Shown in pieces: positions 8,201-17,881 of a stretch of DNA of 64,000 nucleotides. Numbering within the stretch: the stretch's first letter is position 1; each line of letters begins with the position of its first letter. The notes under the pieces were generated by a model that saw only the letters and a list, made by a program, of their open reading frames with translations, made no database searches and was not told where the DNA came from. Both the position numbers and the translations under genes were made by a program. The DNA is from Roseobacter weihaiensis (GTDB lineage: Bacteria; Pseudomonadota; Alphaproteobacteria; Rhodobacterales; Rhodobacteraceae), in contig NZ_JACNMO010000022.1 in assembly GCF_020622345.1 (NCBI RefSeq), forward strand, positions 30,448 through 94,447, given 5' to 3'.

Positions 8201-10207
8201 TCACCCGACCGCCACCCGGGGGCGCCCTGCGGCCTCGACCGTGATGACGGCCTCGACAAAAACCTCGCGTGCCTCGACGCCGGTCAGTTTGATCTCCCGC
8301 GATACGCTGACTTCGATCTCTGCGGCACCCGCGGCGGCAGCCTCCGCCTCCGCCTCCCCGCGTAACTGCACCTCAAGCGCGTCCAGCGCGGTGTCGCGAT
8401 CCGCATAATCTGTGGGTCCGGCCGGCAGGTGGACCCGGTATTTGCCCTCGGCGGGGCAGGTCACGGTGCCCGCGCGCCGCATCGTGACACGCCCCACCAC
8501 CGCCCCGATGGCATTCGCCACACCGGCATGATCCGGCAGGATCATCTGCGCGCCCACGGCCCGCCCCACCGCAGGATAATAGGTCGGTGCAGAGGCTCCG
8601 AGACCGACAACCGGCACATCCAGCCCGGTGTCGAGGCGGATCAACCCGCGATGCCCGGCCAGACCGCGCTGCATCAGAACATGTCGGGCCAGATCGGCGG
8701 CAGGCAGACCGAAATCGGGGGTGTCTTGCGCAAAGGCAGTCTCCAACAAAGCCAGAGCGGTTTGATGTGTCAATTGCGCGACAATCATCTCGGCCATCTG
8801 CTGCGCTGATTTTGCAAGGATGGTGCCCGCACCGGTGCGGCGGCGGGCCAGAAGCGAGAGCGCCTTGGCGGCAGCCTCGCTGTCCCACGCAGCGAGGCTG
8901 CCCAGCACGTGGCTGGCATCGGAGGGGGTCACGCCGCCAAGCTGCACCAGACCGCGCTCCACCAGCCGGTTGAGTGCGCCAACCTCAAGGCGGGCGCGCA
9001 GGATCGCACCCAGCGGATGTACATCAGGGCCAATACGGTCGAGCAGCCCGGCCTCGCGTGCCGTCAGGCCCTCTGCGGATTGACCCTGAACCGCGCGCAC
9101 AAAGCAGGCGTCATGCTCCCCCGGTGTCGTGCTGCGCAAAGCGGCGTCCAGCGCGCCATGCACAACCTCGGGGGCCTCCCGCCCCAGCAGCGAGACCGGC
9201 AGCACCCGGCGTGGCCCGAGCGTCACAGCCGCCGCAAGCCCGCCTGATACCATCGCAACCGCGCTATCGCCGCCGAGCCCGGTGGTGCGCATCGCAACCG
9301 CCTCCACCATCGTGCGGTAAGGTCCGACCTGCGCCCCTGCCGGGTCAATCGCCGGCCGCCCGTCCTTGAGCAGGGCCACATCGGTTGTCGTTCCGCCAAT
9401 ATCGCTCACAAGCGCAAACTCGGCCCCGGTCAGCCAGCGCGCCCCCACCAGCGAGGCCGCCGGTCCGCTAAGAATGGTCTCGATCGGACGGGCGCGCGCC
9501 TGAGCCGCCGAAATCAGCGCCCCATCGCCGCGCACAACCATCATCGGCGCGGTAATCCCCAGCGCCTCCAGCGTGTCGCTGGCTCGACCGATGAGCCGGT
9601 CAATCATCCCCACCAGCCGGGCATTCAGCAAGGCGGTCATCGCCCGTTTGGGACCGTTGAGCTTTGCCGACAGTTGATGCGAGGCGGAAACCGGCCTGCC
9701 GGTCTGCACCTCGATCAGGGCGGCTGCACGGGTTTCATGCGCGGGGTTACGGGTTGCAAACTGGGAGGCCACCGCAAAGGCGCTGACGTTTTGACCCTGG
9801 GTTTCCAGGAAATCGTGGAGTGCCTGCAGATCGAGGGGGGCGGCTTCGGCCCCCGCGTGGTCGTGCCCCCCGGCACAGACCAGCACCGGGTCGCCTTTGA
9901 GCGCCACGCGCAGGCCGTGCGTTTCCAGATCGCGGTCGCGGAAACCAATGTAGATCAGCGCGACGCGCCCGCCTTGCCCCTCCACCAAGGCATTCGTGGC
10001 CAGCGTGGTCGACAGCGACGCCATGCTGACCTTGGCGGCGGCGACACCGGCACGCGCCAGCACCCGTCCCACGGCGGTGCCGATCCCCTCGGCCAGATCA
10101 TGCCGCGTGGTCAGCGCCTTGGCCGACGCCAGCACGGTTTTTTCGTCGCGGATCAGCACCGCATCGGTATAGGTGCCACCCGTATCGACCCCAAGCAGTA
10201 GGGACAT
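8201..10207 (-). CDS. Hydantoinase/oxoprolinase-family ATPase (HyuA-like)
   Basis: 668 residues, the length of HyuA/N-methylhydantoinase A subunits. It begins with the actin-like ATPase phosphate-binding strand LLGVDTGGTYTDAVLI, with a second phosphate loop at SDIGGTTTDVALL (about 270) and the ATG...GGDSAV segment. These domains perform ATP-dependent cyclic amide hydrolysis or carboxylation, usually with a HyuB-type partner. No hyuB gene is adjacent, so the substrate (hydantoin, 5-oxoproline or acetone-type) cannot be decided. ATG 10207 follows a GGAGAGAG ribosome site; a GTG one codon earlier is possible. It is transcribed after queG with a 64-bp gap. Confidence 0.82.
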   Translation of the reverse strand: MSLLLGVDTGGTYTDAVLIRDEKTVLASAKALTTRHDLAEGIGTAVGRVLARAGVAAAKVSMASLSTTLATNALVEGQGGRVALIYIGFRDRDLETHGLRVALKGDPVLVCAGGHDHAGAEAAPLDLQALHDFLETQGQNVSAFAVASQFATRNPAHETRAAALIEVQTGRPVSASHQLSAKLNGPKRAMTALLNARLVGMIDRLIGRASDTLEALGITAPMMVVRGDGALISAAQARARPIETILSGPAASLVGARWLTGAEFALVSDIGGTTTDVALLKDGRPAIDPAGAQVGPYRTMVEAVAMRTTGLGGDSAVAMVSGGLAAAVTLGPRRVLPVSLLGREAPEVVHGALDAALRSTTPGEHDACFVRAVQGQSAEGLTAREAGLLDRIGPDVHPLGAILRARLEVGALNRLVERGLVQLGGVTPSDASHVLGSLAAWDSEAAAKALSLLARRRTGAGTILAKSAQQMAEMIVAQLTHQTALALLETAFAQDTPDFGLPAADLARHVLMQRGLAGHRGLIRLDTGLDVPVVGLGASAPTYYPAVGRAVGAQMILPDHAGVANAIGAVVGRVTMRRAGTVTCPAEGKYRVHLPAGPTDYADRDTALDALEVQLRGEAEAEAAAAGAAEIEVSVSREIKLTGVEAREVFVEAVITVEAAGRPRVAVG

Positions 10208-10271
10208 CACTCTCTCTCCATCGGTTTGCTGCGCGGTATCAGACCCCGCGCGCGCGACGCGTTGCCCTGCA

Positions 10272-11315
10272 TCATTGGGCAGTCAATTGCGCCACAGCCC
10301 AGCAGGCGGCTTCGGCCACTGTCTCGTCAGGGTCTTCGGTCAAACCCGCGGCAGTTGCCCGCAGGGCCGGGTCGCCGGAATTTCCGATGGCATAGAGCAC
10401 GTTGCGCACAAAGCGGTCCCGCCCGATGCGCTTGATGGGAGAGCCCGAAAACAGCGCCCGGAAGGCCCGATCATCCAACCGTGCAAGATTCGCCAGGGCG
10501 GGGGCCCGCAATTCGGGGCGGGCCGACAGGCGCATGTCGCGGGCGGAGACCGCAAACTTGTTCCAAGGACAGACCGCCAGACAATCGTCGCATCCGTAAA
10601 TGCGGTTGCCCATTTTGGCCCGCAACTCCTGCGGCACCGGGCCCTTGTGCTCAATCGTGAGGTAAGAAATGCAGCGCCGCGCATCGAGCTTGTAAGGGGC
10701 GGGAAAAGCGTCGGTCGGGCAGATGTCAAGGCACGCCCGGCACGAGCCGCAATTGTCGCTTTCGGGCGGGTCTGGTGGCAGCTCCAACGTGGTGAAAACA
10801 GCGCCCAGAAAAGCCCAGTTCCCCCAGTCGCGGCTCAAAAGGTTGGTATGCTTGCCCTGCCAACCCAACCCCGCCGCCTGTCCCAGGGCTTTTTCCGGCA
10901 CCGGGGCGGTATCGACGAAAACCTTGACCTGCGGGTCGTCATCAGAGGCCGCCGCGATGAGCCAGCGGGCCAGACGTTTGAGCCGCTTTTTCACCACATC
11001 ATGATAATCCCGCCCCTGTGCATAGACCGAGATTGCGCCGCGATCCGGCTGCTTCAGGATCTCCAGCGGGTCATGCGTCGGCGTGTAGCTTTCCGCCAGC
11101 ATCACCACGGAGCGTGCATCGGGCCAGAGAGCGACGGGGTTGCCACGCCACTGCGTGCGCTCACTCATCCACGCCATCTGACCGTGATACCCGGCCGCCA
11201 GAAACTCCTGCAACCGCCCGGCGACCTCCGGCACGGCATCAGGCCTGCATATACGGCAGGCGATGAAACCCGCCTCAAGCGCCTCCTGGACCAGCCGCTG
11301 CTTTAAGCCTTGCAT
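10272..11315 (-). CDS. queG: Epoxyqueuosine reductase QueG
   Basis: 347 residues. It makes the last step of queuosine synthesis in tRNA, reducing epoxyqueuosine with cobalamin and two 4Fe-4S clusters. Both cluster motifs are visible: [17 protein letters not shown] (about residue 190) and [13 protein letters not shown] (about 237). The cobalamin-binding N-terminal region has the expected [11 protein letters not shown] and [21 protein letters not shown] segments. The C-terminus carries HEAT-like repeats ([24 protein letters not shown]). Family length is about 340-380, so it is complete. The GST gene lies 51 bp away upstream on the same strand. Confidence 0.92.
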   Translation of the reverse strand: MQGLKQRLVQEALEAGFIACRICRPDAVPEVAGRLQEFLAAGYHGQMAWMSERTQWRGNPVALWPDARSVVMLAESYTPTHDPLEILKQPDRGAISVYAQGRDYHDVVKKRLKRLARWLIAAASDDDPQVKVFVDTAPVPEKALGQAAGLGWQGKHTNLLSRDWGNWAFLGAVFTTLELPPDPPESDNCGSCRACLDICPTDAFPAPYKLDARRCISYLTIEHKGPVPQELRAKMGNRIYGCDDCLAVCPWNKFAVSARDMRLSARPELRAPALANLARLDDRAFRALFSGSPIKRIGRDRFVRNVLYAIGNSGDPALRATAAGLTEDPDETVAEAACWAVAQLTAQ

Positions 11316-11366
11316 GACGGCCCTTTGCTGCCATCCCGCGGGGCCGCCGGGCCTGCGCGCAACGGG

Positions 11367-12032
11367 TCAGAAATCCAGATCATTGTAGTGTTTGGGCGGC
11401 GGAAAGCCCGGCACCTGATCGGCCAGAATGGAGCGGAAGGCCGGCCGCGACTTGATCTTGGCATACCAGTCCTTGACGACGTCCGAGCGATTCCAATCCA
11501 CATCAGAGATGTAATCCAGCGCGCTCAGATGGGCCGCGGCGGCAAAGTCCGCCAGGGTCATCGTATCACCCGCCAGCCAGCGACGGTGATCGAGCAGCCA
11601 CGTCATATAATCGAGGTGGTACTTGATCGCCTTGGCCCCCGCCTTGACGTTGCCGCTGTCAGGGTAGCCCTTCCCCATGACCTTCTTGTTGACCCGTTCA
11701 TACAGCAGCTTGGAGGTCACCTCGTGATGGAACTTGTCATCAAACCAGCCGATCAGACGGCGCACCTCCTGCCGGGCGACAGGGTCCTTTGGCATCAGTG
11801 TCGGGTCAGGCCGCGTCTCTTCGATGTATTCGCAGATGGCGCTGCTCTCGGCCATCATCACCCCATCCAGCCGCAGCACGGGAACCTTGGCGGCAGGATT
11901 GCGACGCATGAAATCAGGATCTTGCTCCCAGTAGCGCTCTTCAACGAGTTCGACCTCGATCTTCTTTTCAGCAAGGCTCAGCCGTACTTTGCGGCAAAAC
12001 GGCGAAAGAGGGACATGAAACAGGCGCGCCAT
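11367..12032 (-). CDS. Glutathione S-transferase family protein
   Basis: 221 residues. A thioredoxin-like N-domain (1-80) starts MARLFHVPLSPFCRKVRLSL with the usual cis-proline segment AAKVPVLRLDG and the glutathione-contacting ESSAICEYIEE. An all-helical C-domain holds the N-capping box LTLADFAAAAHLSALDY. It probably conjugates or reduces small electrophiles in the cytoplasm; the exact class cannot be read. It lies between mtgA (55 bp upstream in transcription) and queG, all on the minus strand. Confidence 0.85.
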   Translation of the reverse strand: MARLFHVPLSPFCRKVRLSLAEKKIEVELVEERYWEQDPDFMRRNPAAKVPVLRLDGVMMAESSAICEYIEETRPDPTLMPKDPVARQEVRRLIGWFDDKFHHEVTSKLLYERVNKKVMGKGYPDSGNVKAGAKAIKYHLDYMTWLLDHRRWLAGDTMTLADFAAAAHLSALDYISDVDWNRSDVVKDWYAKIKSRPAFRSILADQVPGFPPPKHYNDLDF

Positions 12033-12087
12033 CAGAAGATCCGAATTGAAAAGACTTTCCCCTCAATGCCTGCAATGGCGCGTGGAT

Positions 12088-12810
12088 TCAACTCTCGAAA
12101 CAGGCTGAGCGGCCATCTTTGCGGATCGTCGCTGCACCGTCGAGAATGGAACGCGCCCGGTTACGCACGAAGGTCGACGGATTTGCCGCAGACCGTGTCT
12201 TGGGGCTGGGCAGGATTGCGGCGAGACGCGCCGCCTGGGTTGGCGACAGGGCATCCGGGGTTACGCCGAAGTAATGGTTGGCCGCCGCCTTGACCCCAAA
12301 GACGCCCGTGTCGAACTCTGCCACGTTCAGATAGACCTCGATAATCCGCTGCTTGGGCCAGATCGCTTCCAGCATTGGGGTCATGAGTGCCTCCAGCGCC
12401 TTGCGGCTGTAGTTGCGCCCATGCCAGAGAAAGACGTTCTTCACGGTTTGCTGGCTGATGGTCGAGGCTCCGCGCGCGCCGCCGTCCTCCAGAGCATCGC
12501 GGATGGCCACCATATCGAACCCCCAGTGGGTGCAGAAATTGGCATCCTCTGCTGCCACGACGGAGCGGGCCATGACCGGGGCGATATCCTCAAAGGGAAC
12601 CCAATCGTATTCAACCCCTCCCAGCTTGCGGCTTTCGGCAAACATGTAGGGGGTGGTCCAAAGCGGCATGAAACGGCTCAGCCCCATGACCAGAACAAGC
12701 AAAACGACCGCCACCAGAAGACCACGTGCCGTCAAGACAAACGCGCGCCGGATCAGACGCCGCGGCGCGCTTTTTGACTTTGTCTTTCTTCGGGTTCTGC
12801 GTTTCGCCAT
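12088..12810 (-). CDS. mtgA: Monofunctional peptidoglycan glycosyltransferase MtgA
   Basis: 240 residues. It polymerises lipid II into glycan strands at the outer face of the inner membrane. A very basic N-terminus (MAKRRTRRKTKSKS) precedes one transmembrane helix (about 25-45). The GT51 domain has AEDANFCTHWGFD, with the catalytic Glu, then GASTISQQTVKNVFLW and EVYLNVAEFDTGVFGVKAAANHYF split over conserved positions. Length is typical for MtgA (about 230-245). It sits alone 52 bp after the gltB stop, on the same strand. Confidence 0.93.
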   Translation of the reverse strand: MAKRRTRRKTKSKSAPRRLIRRAFVLTARGLLVAVVLLVLVMGLSRFMPLWTTPYMFAESRKLGGVEYDWVPFEDIAPVMARSVVAAEDANFCTHWGFDMVAIRDALEDGGARGASTISQQTVKNVFLWHGRNYSRKALEALMTPMLEAIWPKQRIIEVYLNVAEFDTGVFGVKAAANHYFGVTPDALSPTQAARLAAILPSPKTRSAANPSTFVRNRARSILDGAATIRKDGRSACFES

Positions 12811-12862
12811 GGCGCGACATTAGGCGCACCATGGCCGGTTGTGAACCACTGATCCGACGTGG

Positions 12863-15800
12863 TTATTCCGCTGGAACGGCAGTTTCCTCCTGACCAAGAG
12901 GCGCCGGCAAATGCACCAGCATCTCCTTGGGACAGACCTGCAGGAAGTTGTACCGTTCGATGTCCCAATGCTGTAGAATATCCGCGACCCGGCGGCTGCC
13001 GGTTTCGCGCAGATGCATCTCCAGCAGCTCCTCCAACTGCCCCAGCCAGTGATCAACCGTGACCGGGCAGGTCACCAGCGTCTCCATGTTCATCAAAGCC
13101 GGTGCATGCCCTTCAGGGTCATAGAGATAAGCCATCCCCCCCGTCATGCCCGCGCCGAAGTTTGCCCCGATCTCGCCCACAATCACGGCAACGCCGCCGG
13201 TCATATATTCACATCCGTTGGAGCCGCAGCCCTCGATCACCACCTTCGCACCGGAGTTGCGCACGGCAAACCGCTCGCCGGCTCGTCCGGCTGCAAAAAG
13301 GTAGCCATCGGTTGCACCATACAGCACCGTATTGCCGATGATGGTATTATCCCCGGCCGTGATCGGCGACGACATCGGCGGACGCACCACGATGACGCCG
13401 CCCGACAGACCCTTGCCGACATAGTCATTGGCATCGCCAGAGACTTCCAGCTTGAGTCCGGGTGCCGCAAAAGCACCAAGCGACTGCCCGGCGGACCCGC
13501 TCAGCTTGACCGTCAGGTGATCGGGTTGCAGCGCATTCCGCATCCCGAATTTCTTGACGATGTGGCTGGACGTTCGCGTGCCGACGGTCCGATGGGTGTT
13601 CTGGATCGCATAGGACAGCTGCATCTTTTCGCCATCCTCAAGGAAACGGTGCCCGTCGCGCACGATCTGCGCGTCCAGCGTATCAGGGACCGCGTTGCGC
13701 TCCTTGTAGCGGTCGTAGACGATATCAGCCGCCCCATCGACGGTGATGAGCAACGGGTTGAGATCAAGATCATCCAGATGGGCTGAGCCACGGCTGACCT
13801 GGGTCAGCAAATCTGCCCGGCCCACCACGTCATCAAGGCTGCGCGCACCGATACTGGCGAGGATTTCACGCACTTCCGTGGCGTAGAAAGTGATGAGGTT
13901 CACCACCTTATCCGCATTCCCGGTGAACTTCTCGCGCAGCGATTCATCCTGTGTGCAGACGCCGACAGGGCATGTATTCGACTGGCACTGGCGCACCATG
14001 ATGCACCCCATCGCAATGAGCGCCGCCGTGCCGATGCCGTATTCCTCGGCGCCCAGCATGGCGGCCATGACAATGTCACGCCCGGTGCGCAAACCGCCGT
14101 CTGTGCGTAATGTGACGCGGTCGCGCAGATGGTTCATCGACAGCACCTGATGCGCTTCGGTCAGGCCCATCTCCCACGGCAGTCCAGCATATTTTATCGA
14201 CGTCGCAGGTGAGGCGCCGGTGCCCCCGTTATGCCCCGAAATCAGGATGATATCCGCCTTGGCCTTGGCCACCCCGGCGGCGATGGTGCCCACCCCGGAG
14301 GAGGCCACAAGCTTGACCGTCACCTTGCAGCGCGGGTTGATCTGTTTCAGGTCATAGATCAGCTGCGCCAGATCTTCGATGGAGTAGATATCGTGATGCG
14401 GCGGGGGCGAGATCAGCGTCACCCCTTTTGTCGAATGCCGCAGGCGTGCAATCAGGTCTGTGACCTTCATACCGGGAAGCTGCCCGCCTTCGCCGGGCTT
14501 GGCCCCCTGCGCCACCTTGATCTCCAGCTCTTCGCACTGGTTAAGGTATTCAGCGGTGACGCCAAACCGGCCCGAAGCGACCTGTTTGATCTTGGCCGAC
14601 GGGTTGTCGCCATTGGGTTCCGGCACGAAATGCGCAGGGTCTTCGCCCCCCTCGCCGCTGTCGGATTTTGCACCAATGCGGTTCATCGCCACATTCAGCG
14701 TCTTATGCGCTTCGGGGCTGAGCGCCCCCAAGGACATCCCAGGCGTGACAAAACGCTTACGTATGGAGGTGATACTTTCCACTTCTTCGATCGGCACCGG
14801 ATTGCCCAGCGGCTTGATCTCCAAAAGGTCCCGCAGGTGGATCGGCGGGTTGCTCTTCATCTTGGCGGAGTATTGTTTCCACATCTCATAGGATGCCTTG
14901 TTGCAGGCCATCTGCATCATATGCATCGAGGTGGCTTCCCATGCGTGGGTCTCCCCCGACTGGCGAGCCTTGTAAAAGCCGCCGATGGGCAGGACGGTGG
15001 CATCCGCGCGCCATCCCTTGGCATGTACTTCTTCGGCCTTATGCTGGATGCCCCAGGTCCCGATGCCGGAGATACGGCTGGTCATACCGGGGAAATATTC
15101 CGCGCACATGGCGCGGGACAGACCCACCGCCTCGAAATTGAGCCCGCCCCGATAGGATGAGATCACCGAAATCCCCATCTTGGCCATGATCTTGAGCAGG
15201 CCCTGGTCAATGGCATGTCGATAGCGCGACGTGGCCTCCGTCAGCGTCCCATCGAGCAAACCCCGGTCAATCCGGTCGGCCAGGGAATCCTCTGCCAGAT
15301 AGGCATTCACGATGGTCGCTCCGGCCCCGATAAGAACCGCAAAGTAATGCGGATCAATACATTCAGCAGACCGCACGCTGATGGAGCAGAAGGTGCGCAG
15401 ACCCTTGCGCACCAGATGACTGTGCACTGCTGACGTCGCCAGGATCATCGGCATGCCGATCTTGTCCTGATTGCTCATATGGTCGGTCAGAACCAAGTGT
15501 CCGGCCCCCGACCGCACCGCATCCTCTGCTTCGGCACGGATGCGCTTCAGACCCTCGTTGAGGCTCCCGGCGCCCGGCGCGAAGGTGCAGTCAATCTGCA
15601 TCAGGTCGGCGTTGAAATGGGTTGCGAGTTCTTCAAACTGTGCATTGCCGACAAACGGGCTGTCGAGCGTGATGATCTCTGTCTGGCTGCTGTCTTCGTC
15701 CAGCACATTCTTGAGGTTTCCGAACCGGGTTTTCAGGCTCATGACCCGATATTCGCGCAGGCTGTCAATCGGGGGGTTGGTGACCTGGCTGAAGTTTTGC

Positions 15801-17395
15801 CGAAAGAAATGGCTCAGCGGGCGGTACTGTTTGGAGAGCACCGCCGAGGGCGTGTCATCGCCCATTGACGCCAACGTTTCCTTGGCGTCTTCGGCCATGG
15901 GCGCAAGAATTTGCTCAATTTCTTCAATGCTGTAGCCAGCAGCAACCTGTCTCTTGCGCAGCTCGGATCCGGTAAACATCGGGGTTTCCGTGATGCCCGA
16001 CAGGGCGGAATCCAGATCCTTGATCTTGCGCACCCAGTCCCCGAAGGACTGTGATGCGGCAAGCTTGTCCTTGATTTCCGTGTCGTGGAAAAGCTGACCC
16101 TCCGCCATATCCACGGCCAGCAACTGACCCGGACCCAACGCCCCTTTTTCGACGACATTTGCCTCATTCAGCGGCACCATACCCGCTTCGGACCCTGCGA
16201 TCAGCATACCATCGCCCGTCACAACGTAACGCATCGGGCGCAGGCCGTTTCGGTCGAGACCCGCGCAGACCCAACGCCCATCTGTCATCGCAAGGGCTGC
16301 GGGGCCGTCCCACGGCTCCATCACGGAATTGCAATAGGAATACATGTCACGCCATGTTTGCGGCAGCTCCACCGCCTGCTTGGACCAGCTCTCTGGAACC
16401 AGCATCGTCTTGGCCATGGGCGCGTTCCGACCCGCCCGCACCAGGACCTCAAAGACCGCGTCCAATGCTGCGGAATCCGACGACCCCGCCGGAACGATCG
16501 GTTTGATATCTTCGGCCATTTCGCCAAAGGTGGAGGAAGCCATGCGGATCTCATGGCTCTTCATCCAGTTCAGGTTGCCTTTCAGCGTGTTGATCTCGCC
16601 GTTATGCGCCAGCATGCGGAAAGGCTGGGCCAACCACCACTGCGGGAATGTATTGGTCGAATACCGCTGGTGATAAATCGCGAAGGCGCTCTCGAACCGC
16701 TCGTCCATCAGGTCGGGGTAAAACTCCGCCACCTGCTCGGCCAGCATCATGCCCTTGTAGATGATCGACCGACAAGACAATGACGCAATATACAACGAAG
16801 GCACCTGCGCGGCGGCCGCTGCCTTTTCAATACGGCGGCGTATGACGTAGAGCTCGCGTTCGAAGGTCTCTTCGTCAACACCTTTGATGTTGGAGATCAG
16901 GATCTGTTCAATCTCAGGCCGGGTCGCATTCGCCTTTTCGCCAAGGCAGGCGATGTTGACCGGCACATGCCGCCAGCCGTAAATGTAGTATCCCATCCGC
17001 AGGACTTCGGTTTCGACAATCGTGCGGCAGGTCTCTTGCGCCGCAAAATCCGTGCGGGGCAGAAAAACCTGTCCAACGGCCATCAAGAGATCGGTCTTGG
17101 GTTGGTGGCCGGTGCGACGGACCTGATCGTAAAAGAAAGGGGCGGGGATCTGCACATGAATGCCCGCGCCATCACCGGTTTTACCATCGGCATCGACAGC
17201 CCCCCGGTGCCAGATCGCCTTCAGCGCCTTGATGCCGTTTTCAACAACACCGCGGCTGGGTGTGCCGTCAATCGATACAACCAGACCAACGCCGCAGGAG
17301 GAATGCTCCTCCTCTTCAGAATAAAGCCCGTGCTCCGCCACGTAGGCGCGCTTGGCCTCTTCACGGGCGACCCATGCGTCATCGTATACGGTCAT
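12863..17395 (-). CDS. gltB: Glutamate synthase (NADPH) large subunit
   Basis: 1510 residues. Converts glutamine and 2-oxoglutarate to two glutamates. The proenzyme has a 33-residue leader ending before Cys34 in HSSCGVGLVV, the nucleophile of the class II glutaminase domain. Downstream follow the central domain, the FMN-binding synthase barrel (SGHNGGTGASPATSIKYAG) and the 3Fe-4S cluster motif CIMVRQCQSNTCPVGVC, then the C-terminal GXGXG beta-helix (AGDNTIIGNTVLYGATDG). Full family length. It is the last gene of the gltD-GFA-gltB cluster; its start overlaps the GFA stop by 4 bp, indicating coupling. Confidence 0.97.
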   Translation of the reverse strand: MTVYDDAWVAREEAKRAYVAEHGLYSEEEEHSSCGVGLVVSIDGTPSRGVVENGIKALKAIWHRGAVDADGKTGDGAGIHVQIPAPFFYDQVRRTGHQPKTDLLMAVGQVFLPRTDFAAQETCRTIVETEVLRMGYYIYGWRHVPVNIACLGEKANATRPEIEQILISNIKGVDEETFERELYVIRRRIEKAAAAAQVPSLYIASLSCRSIIYKGMMLAEQVAEFYPDLMDERFESAFAIYHQRYSTNTFPQWWLAQPFRMLAHNGEINTLKGNLNWMKSHEIRMASSTFGEMAEDIKPIVPAGSSDSAALDAVFEVLVRAGRNAPMAKTMLVPESWSKQAVELPQTWRDMYSYCNSVMEPWDGPAALAMTDGRWVCAGLDRNGLRPMRYVVTGDGMLIAGSEAGMVPLNEANVVEKGALGPGQLLAVDMAEGQLFHDTEIKDKLAASQSFGDWVRKIKDLDSALSGITETPMFTGSELRKRQVAAGYSIEEIEQILAPMAEDAKETLASMGDDTPSAVLSKQYRPLSHFFRQNFSQVTNPPIDSLREYRVMSLKTRFGNLKNVLDEDSSQTEIITLDSPFVGNAQFEELATHFNADLMQIDCTFAPGAGSLNEGLKRIRAEAEDAVRSGAGHLVLTDHMSNQDKIGMPMILATSAVHSHLVRKGLRTFCSISVRSAECIDPHYFAVLIGAGATIVNAYLAEDSLADRIDRGLLDGTLTEATSRYRHAIDQGLLKIMAKMGISVISSYRGGLNFEAVGLSRAMCAEYFPGMTSRISGIGTWGIQHKAEEVHAKGWRADATVLPIGGFYKARQSGETHAWEATSMHMMQMACNKASYEMWKQYSAKMKSNPPIHLRDLLEIKPLGNPVPIEEVESITSIRKRFVTPGMSLGALSPEAHKTLNVAMNRIGAKSDSGEGGEDPAHFVPEPNGDNPSAKIKQVASGRFGVTAEYLNQCEELEIKVAQGAKPGEGGQLPGMKVTDLIARLRHSTKGVTLISPPPHHDIYSIEDLAQLIYDLKQINPRCKVTVKLVASSGVGTIAAGVAKAKADIILISGHNGGTGASPATSIKYAGLPWEMGLTEAHQVLSMNHLRDRVTLRTDGGLRTGRDIVMAAMLGAEEYGIGTAALIAMGCIMVRQCQSNTCPVGVCTQDESLREKFTGNADKVVNLITFYATEVREILASIGARSLDDVVGRADLLTQVSRGSAHLDDLDLNPLLITVDGAADIVYDRYKERNAVPDTLDAQIVRDGHRFLEDGEKMQLSYAIQNTHRTVGTRTSSHIVKKFGMRNALQPDHLTVKLSGSAGQSLGAFAAPGLKLEVSGDANDYVGKGLSGGVIVVRPPMSSPITAGDNTIIGNTVLYGATDGYLFAAGRAGERFAVRNSGAKVVIEGCGSNGCEYMTGGVAVIVGEIGANFGAGMTGGMAYLYDPEGHAPALMNMETLVTCPVTVDHWLGQLEELLEMHLRETGSRRVADILQHWDIERYNFLQVCPKEMLVHLPAPLGQEETAVPAE

Positions 17396-17844
17396 TGGGG
17401 TTGTCCTTCCGAAAGGGCGGCTATTTCAGCTTCGAATTCCGCCTTGGTCTGTTTCTTATGCGCGCCGGCAAAGGCATACCCCGCGGGCTTGGAATCGATG
17501 TAGATTTCCTTTTCCAGAGACAGCCCACCCGCGTTGTCAACCAACCCGGCGGATACGCCATAGAAATCCTTGCCCGGCACCGTCAGGTGGTACCAGAGGG
17601 TCGTGCCGCAGATGTCACACCAGGCCCGCTCAGCCCATTCCGACGAGGCGTAGTTTTTCACCGGTCCTTCATAGGTCAGGGAGCCGGGCGCGGCATCAAT
17701 CTCCAACAGCGCGCTGCCCGTCCAACGCCGGCACATGTCGCAATGACAAGCACCCAGATGGTCGTTATGCGCCACAAATGTAACCGTGACAGCACCACAG
17801 AGGCATTGGCCGTTCATTTCCGCTTTTTCACTCATGTCATTCAT
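17392..17844 (-). CDS. GFA-family (glutathione-dependent formaldehyde-activating-like) zinc protein
   Basis: 150 residues. The zinc-binding cysteines are arranged as CLCGAV, CHCDMCRRWTG and WCDICGTTLW, the GFA/CENP-V fold. Despite the family name most members have no proven formaldehyde chemistry, so the role is open. ATG 17844 or 17835 (MSEKAEMNG) are both possible; the frame is open further to 17910. The gene sits between gltD (whose stop is 38 bp away) and gltB and overlaps the gltB start by 4 bp, so it is co-expressed with glutamate synthase, a linkage that is not needed for known GOGAT function. Confidence 0.85.
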   Translation of the reverse strand: MNDMSEKAEMNGQCLCGAVTVTFVAHNDHLGACHCDMCRRWTGSALLEIDAAPGSLTYEGPVKNYASSEWAERAWCDICGTTLWYHLTVPGKDFYGVSAGLVDNAGGLSLEKEIYIDSKPAGYAFAGAHKKQTKAEFEAEIAALSEGQPQ

Positions 17845-17881
17845 CCCTGGCAGCGTTCTGTTGATTGTCGGTATCCGAGTG

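Noticed and set aside
8178..8260. Terminator between msrA and the hydantoinase-family gene
   Set aside because: The gap is only 23 bp and the GC-rich sequence has no T-run following a stem.
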